In this document: piece by piece, positions 60,364 through 64,000 of the stretch | Layout: each line of letters starts with the position of its first letter | How positions within the stretch are numbered: position 1 is the stretch's first letter | Assembly: GCF_008807075.1 (NCBI RefSeq) | Contig: NZ_CP035632.1 | Location: 434,001 to 498,000 of the forward strand | Reading direction: 5' to 3' | From: Synechococcus sp. RSCCF101 | GTDB lineage: Bacteria; Cyanobacteriota; Cyanobacteriia; PCC-6307; Cyanobiaceae | DNA length: 64,000 bases | Program-made: the position numbers and the translations under genes | Notes under the pieces: generated by a model | What the model was told of the DNA's origin: nothing | Seen by the model: the letters and a program-made list of their open reading frames with translations, nothing else | The model's database searches: none

Positions 60364-60719
60364 TGCCCCTGGTTCGTCTCCACACCTCCGCCCCCGCCCC
60401 CACGACGGATGTGCTCGCTGCCCTCCAGGGGGCTCTTTCCTCCAGCGCGGCCAGCCTGCTCGGCAAGCCTGAGCGCTACGTGATGACCCTGCTGGAGACG
60501 GGCCTCACCATGGGCTTCGGCGGTGATGCCAGCCAGCCCACGTGCTACATGGAAGTGGCGAGCGTGGGCCAGCTGAAGCCGGAGCAGACGAGCCGGATCA
60601 GTGCCGCCTTCTGCGCTCTGGTGGAGCAGCATCTGGGCGTTCCGGCCGACCGCACCTACATCGCCTTCACTCCGGCTCAGGGGCATCTCTGGGGCTGGAA
60701 CGGCAGCACCTTCGGCTGA
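60363..60719 (+). CDS. MIF-like phenylpyruvate/dopachrome tautomerase
   Basis: 118 residues. After Met removal Pro1 (MPLVRLHTSAP) would be the catalytic base. SSSAASLLGKPERYVMTLLE, FGGDASQPTCYMEVASVGQL and VPADRTYIAFTPAQGHLWGW NGSTFG match MIF family members of cyanobacteria. MIF homologues are small trimeric tautomerases; physiological substrate in cyanobacteria is unclear. Confidence 0.92.
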   Translation: MPLVRLHTSAPAPTTDVLAALQGALSSSAASLLGKPERYVMTLLETGLTMGFGGDASQPTCYMEVASVGQLKPEQTSRISAAFCALVEQHLGVPADRTYIAFTPAQGHLWGWNGSTFG

Positions 60720-60757
60720 GCGGGGCCCCTGAGGCCGGCAGCGGAGTGCACGACCGA

Positions 60758-61069
60758 TCAGGCCGTGGCGCTCTGCTGGCGGCTGACGCCGTAGGCCACG
60801 CCTCCTGCGGCCGCCAGGGTGAGGGTGCCGGCTGCCGCCAGGAAGAGCAGGGTCTGGAGCGCCAGCAGCAGCAGGCCGATCGCCGAGGCCACCTTGATCT
60901 GCACCTGCGCCTTGATCAGCAGGGTGAGCAGCAGCAGCACCGTGGCTTTGAGGCCGGCGATGGTCGCCGCGCTGATCGGGCAGGGCAGCGGTAGCGGCAG
61001 GGGCACGGGAAGGAGCATCGGAACCGGCGCGATGGGGAACGATTCTGGCGTTCGATCCCCGCCGGTCAC
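60758..61069 (-). CDS. Small hydrophobic membrane protein
   Basis: 103 residues from the GTG at 61069, which overlaps the CPBP stop as GTGA. Pro/Leu-rich N-terminus (PIAPVPMLLPVPLPLPLPCP), then two helices (GLKATVLLLLTLLIKAQVQI; IGLLLLALQTLLFLAAAGTL). No family recognised. Third gene of the CPBP operon. Confidence 0.55.
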   Translation of the reverse strand: MTGGDRTPESFPIAPVPMLLPVPLPLPLPCPISAATIAGLKATVLLLLTLLIKAQVQIKVASAIGLLLLALQTLLFLAAAGTLTLAAAGGVAYGVSRQQSATA

Positions 61070-63540
61070 GGCGCGGCCCTGCGCTCCGGGAGCGGTGACT
61101 GCGGATGCAGCCTCGCCGCGCCACCGAGAGCCTCGAGCCAGATCAGCACCGCCAGCCAGTGGATCAGCACCGCGGGCAGCAGGGAGCCGCTGAGCCCGTA
61201 GGCCAGCGAGCAGGCCAGCCCCAGCAGCGTGGCCTGGGTCAGGAAGCGGGGATCGCGGAAGAGCGTGCGGCCCGGCCGGTACCAGAGCCGGCCGGCCAGC
61301 GGGTGGTAGAGCACGAACAGGCCCGTGCTCAGAGCGATCCAGGCCGCCATCCGCCAGGGACTCAACCCCTCCAGGGGATGGGGCAGGAGCAGCCCGCGGA
61401 ACAGCACCTCCTCCAGCAGAGCGGGTGTGATCAGCAGCTGCAGCGCCCGGAGTGGCAGCAGGAGACGGCTCCGCGAGCGCGCCTCACCGCTGGCTCCCGG
61501 CTGAGGGGGGATCAGGAAGCCGCTGGTGCGGCCGATCGGGATCGCCACGGCGGCATAGAAGCCGAGCACCAGCAGCGACGGCCCGATCGAGCCACGCCGC
61601 AGCGGCGGGATCAGGGCATCGGAGAGCCGTCGCAGCGCTTCGCCGACCGGCCGCAGGCCGCCCAGCACTCCCGTGGCCGGCACCGGGTCCAGGCGGGGAT
61701 CCCGGCCCGGGATCTGGTCGGTGTTGAGAAGCCGCAGCGGCAGACCGTGCTGAAGGAAGGTGGCGGCGTAGGCATCGAAGGCCCGGCGCGGCAGCATCGA
61801 GCGCAGGCTGAGCAGGGCGTCGAGCAGCCGCTGGCTGCTCTGGAAGCCCGCACTCCAGCCGGTGTCCGCCTCCCCCTGCCAGCGTCCTGTGCCGGCACTG
61901 AGGCCAAGGCCGGATTCCGCCACAGACCCTGGCTCGCCCGTTCTGGCCAGCCGCGTGACATCGGCGTTGCGGCGCCAGTCGCTGCGGGCGGTGCCGAAGG
62001 GCGTCAGCAGGTCATTGAGGGCCTCTCCCAGGGAGCCGACCGGTCCGTCGGCACTGTTCAGGGCGATCCAGAGAGCCTGGCTCGAGTCCTGAACGCAGGA
62101 GGTGGCCGGGGTCACCAGGGCCACCCCGCCGCCGTCACCGCTGCGGTAGCGGGCACTGATCAGCTCGGTCTGCAGAGCCAGGGCATCCAGGGCCTGGTCC
62201 GGAAGCGGGACGAGCGCATCCGAGATGGGCCGCAATCCCACCCAGCCGCGCCGGAGATCTCCGGCGTAGGTCGACCGGTCCTGGCTGCCGGAGACGATGC
62301 CGTTGGGGTTGTTGGCATAGATCTGGTGGTAGGTGATCTGAAAGCGCAGATCCCGACTGAGGGGATCGCGGACCACTTCTGCCTCGCCGAAGGCGAAATG
62401 CCCGCTCACGGTCCAGGCCGGCGATCGTTCCCCATCGACGCCGCCGATTCCACCGAAGCTGTGCATCAGCAGGCCCCGGTCGCCCTCTTTCCAGTCGGGT
62501 CGGTGGCCTGGATGCAGCTCCGTGCTGTCGGCCCGACCCCGCTGGCGGCGTCGGGGATCCCAGTTGTCGCGGTGGATGTAACGCAGCGCAGCGCCCTTCC
62601 CCTCGATCGTCCGGCCGGCCTCCACCAGTGTCACAGCGCGGGGGTCGATCGCCTGCACGGTGAAGATCCCATCGGCGGCTGGTGCCCCGTTGATCCACCA
62701 GCCCTCCCGGTTCAGCGGTGAGGCGGCCAGGCCCAGGGGATCGATCACCCGTCGCCCGAAGCGATCGCGCGGCAACTGCGGAATCCGGATGGTCTCCTCG
62801 GGTCCGCTGAAGTCGCCGCTGCCTGCCTCGAAGTGCCGGACCCGGAACAGGTCGCCATCGCCCGCGGCCGGCAGGGGCTCGAGCACCTGCACCAGCCCCT
62901 CCCATCGGCCGGTGATCTGCACCGGCGGAAGCGCGATTGAAAGGCCTTCAGCGGTGACGCTCACCCCCTCGAGGGCCACAGTCACATCGTCGTCGGGGCG
63001 GGCTCCGGCCAGCGACTGCAGCGGGCCGATGGCGCTCCGGCCATTGAGCCGATCGGGGACCACGTTGTGGTCCTCCCGGGCCTGCCGTGCGCTCTCGCCG
63101 AAGCGGATGTCGGTGGTGACGGCCCGCACCAGGCGGTCCAGCTCGGGTTGGTCCGCCCAGCCCAACCTGAGTGTCTGTCCCACCAGCTCCCGGTGGGGTT
63201 CCGGTGCCTGCTCCAGCTCAATCCAGACCCAGTCACCGCCATCGCCGGCGGAAGGCAGGATCAGTCGCCCCATCCAGGCTGCGTGCGGCCGGTAGAGACC
63301 GTCCGCAGGCTCGAGGTCGATCGGATAAGCCTCCGGCCTGCTCCAGGGAGAGCGACGGATGAGGGCGTCGCTGCTGCTGGCGAGCGGAGCCTGCGGCGTG
63401 CCCTGCGTCTGCGTTGAGGGCTCGCCCCTGGCCGGCGGCAGGGTGGTGATGGATGGGACCAGCCCGGCGGGCGCTGCGGCGAGAAGCAGTCCCAGCAACG
63501 CCAGCAGAACGGCGCGGGCGGATCGGCGGATCGGGTTCAC
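61066..63540 (-). CDS. CPBP-family intramembrane protease with a large extracytoplasmic N-terminal region
   Basis: 824 residues from the GTG at 63540. Signal/anchor segment (AVLLALLGLLLAAAPAGLVP), then about 580 residues of beta-rich soluble sequence of unknown fold (YRPHAAWMGRLILPSAGDGG; WTVSGHFAFGEAEVVRDPLS; YHQIYANNPNGIVSGSQDRS). The membrane domain follows (SLLVLGFYAAVAIPIGRTSG) with the protease motif LLITPALLEEVLFRGLLLPH (EExxxR) and VLIHWLAVLIW near the end. Related proteases process or protect membrane proteins. Coupled by GTGA overlaps to genes on both sides. Confidence 0.87.
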   Translation of the reverse strand: MNPIRRSARAVLLALLGLLLAAAPAGLVPSITTLPPARGEPSTQTQGTPQAPLASSSDALIRRSPWSRPEAYPIDLEPADGLYRPHAAWMGRLILPSAGDGGDWVWIELEQAPEPHRELVGQTLRLGWADQPELDRLVRAVTTDIRFGESARQAREDHNVVPDRLNGRSAIGPLQSLAGARPDDDVTVALEGVSVTAEGLSIALPPVQITGRWEGLVQVLEPLPAAGDGDLFRVRHFEAGSGDFSGPEETIRIPQLPRDRFGRRVIDPLGLAASPLNREGWWINGAPAADGIFTVQAIDPRAVTLVEAGRTIEGKGAALRYIHRDNWDPRRRQRGRADSTELHPGHRPDWKEGDRGLLMHSFGGIGGVDGERSPAWTVSGHFAFGEAEVVRDPLSRDLRFQITYHQIYANNPNGIVSGSQDRSTYAGDLRRGWVGLRPISDALVPLPDQALDALALQTELISARYRSGDGGGVALVTPATSCVQDSSQALWIALNSADGPVGSLGEALNDLLTPFGTARSDWRRNADVTRLARTGEPGSVAESGLGLSAGTGRWQGEADTGWSAGFQSSQRLLDALLSLRSMLPRRAFDAYAATFLQHGLPLRLLNTDQIPGRDPRLDPVPATGVLGGLRPVGEALRRLSDALIPPLRRGSIGPSLLVLGFYAAVAIPIGRTSGFLIPPQPGASGEARSRSRLLLPLRALQLLITPALLEEVLFRGLLLPHPLEGLSPWRMAAWIALSTGLFVLYHPLAGRLWYRPGRTLFRDPRFLTQATLLGLACSLAYGLSGSLLPAVLIHWLAVLIWLEALGGAARLHPQSPLPERRAAP

Positions 63541-64000
63541 TGAGGCCTCTCGGCGATCACCGCGAAGAAGGGATCGCCCTTGCCGCCGATCCAGCCGAGC
63601 GGTCCGGGAGCGCGGGTGTCCTCCGCCAGCAGCTGTGGGCGGGGCCAGCCCTGGGCCATCAGGACGCTGCTGATGGTGAGCAGGTGGTCCCTGTCGCCGC
63701 CATCGGTCCACACCTGCGGTGCCTTGGTGAAGAACATGCGGTTGCTGAAGGCCACGATCAGCTGGCCGTGGGGTCGCACCACCCGCAGCAGTTCCGCGGC
63801 CACGGCCTCAGGTTGCTGCAGGTACTGCCAGCCGGCAACGATCAGCGCTGCATCGACGCTGCCATCGTCCAGCGGCAGGGTCTGATCCCGGTTGAGGTTC
63901 TGCACCCAGCGCTGGTCGAGCCGGGGGTTGGCGGCCAGCTCCTGCTCGTTGAGGCCATGGCCGATCACCCGGTCGTAGCGAATGTCGTCGGGCAGGTGGC
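63537..64000 (-). CDS. SAM-dependent methyltransferase-like protein, 3' part (start outside window)
   Basis: Open through the window edge (HLPDDIRYDRVIGHGLNEQE). LPLDDGSVDAALIVAGWQYL is motif IV of class I methyltransferases, then VAAELLRVVRPHGQLIVAFS NRMFFTKAP. The SAM-binding GxGxG lies beyond the edge. Ends ...FFAVIAERPQ overlapping the CPBP start as GTGA. Confidence 0.8.
   Translation of the reverse strand, partial: HLPDDIRYDRVIGHGLNEQELAANPRLDQRWVQNLNRDQTLPLDDGSVDAALIVAGWQYLQQPEAVAAELLRVVRPHGQLIVAFSNRMFFTKAPQVWTDGGDRDHLLTISSVLMAQGWPRPQLLAEDTRAPGPLGWIGGKGDPFFAVIAERPQ

Noticed and set aside
61105-62721. 538-codon plus-strand frame opposite the CPBP protease
   Set aside because: Gln/Arg/Gly-rich shadow of a GC-rich gene; no start context or recognisable domain.
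1-64000. CRISPR arrays, rRNA operons
   Set aside because: No series of regularly spaced direct repeats and no rRNA-like stretches were found on either strand.

Overview
The window looks like chromosome of a unicellular picocyanobacterium of the Cyanobium/Synechococcus group. The pointers are a high-light-inducible (Hli) protein, a group-2 sigma factor, a DUF3598 protein, DUF1269 and DUF2721 proteins, a type III polyketide synthase cluster of the kind known in picocyanobacteria, and HIP1 octamers (GCGATCGC) at for example 6553, 11238, 41402, 57142 and 62761. Genus is an inference; no rRNA, tRNA or CRISPR array is visible.

The window has two halves. Positions 1-26.5 kb are an insertion-sequence scrapyard with a few intact host genes between the debris: small heat-shock protein, phosphoribosyltransferase, SPFH protein, RecD2-type helicase, a uridine-kinase-like P-loop protein, and an unusual fusion of an SDF-family symporter with a periplasmic binding domain next to a secreted DUF924 protein. 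Broken genes include a tyrosine recombinase, a CDF-type transporter, a thermonuclease and a secreted tail-collar-like protein. The last is split by a nested stack: an IS5/IS1182-type element (18032-24037, 6-bp TAATTA duplication) contains an IS21 element (19326-23608), which contains an IS3-type element (20205-21900, CCGG duplication). A second IS3-type element (25233-26469) has produced a roughly 190-bp internally deleted MITE-like copy at 8726-8915.

Positions 26.5-64 kb are dense, GC-rich and mostly intact. A three-gene operon (SAM methyltransferase, FAD oxidoreductase, type III PKS; 26837-29834) probably makes an alkylresorcinol/hierridin-like phenolic; a divergent membrane methyltransferase-like gene and an acyl-CoA-synthetase-like gene lie nearby. 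Then come an orphan Dam-type methylase, a serine-hydrolase-fold protein lacking its SxxK residues, and an IS256-family element that joins the 3' end of a TolC gene to a headless Nif11-type RiPP precursor (36193-36474), which has no start codon. Further on are PilZ, degenerate EAL and PAS-GGDEF-EAL proteins (cyclic-di-GMP signalling), a PQQ-type sugar dehydrogenase, a glutathionyl-hydroquinone-reductase-like GST, a prepilin, the sigma factor, a FetAB-like exporter, a TerB-like protein, a MIF-like tautomerase and a CPBP protease operon whose first methyltransferase gene runs off the right edge.

The strongest candidates for something undescribed are the relict Nif11 precursor, the SDF-symporter/binding-protein fusion, the two paralogous 49-residue proteins, and the nested transposon stack with its recoverable interrupted gene.
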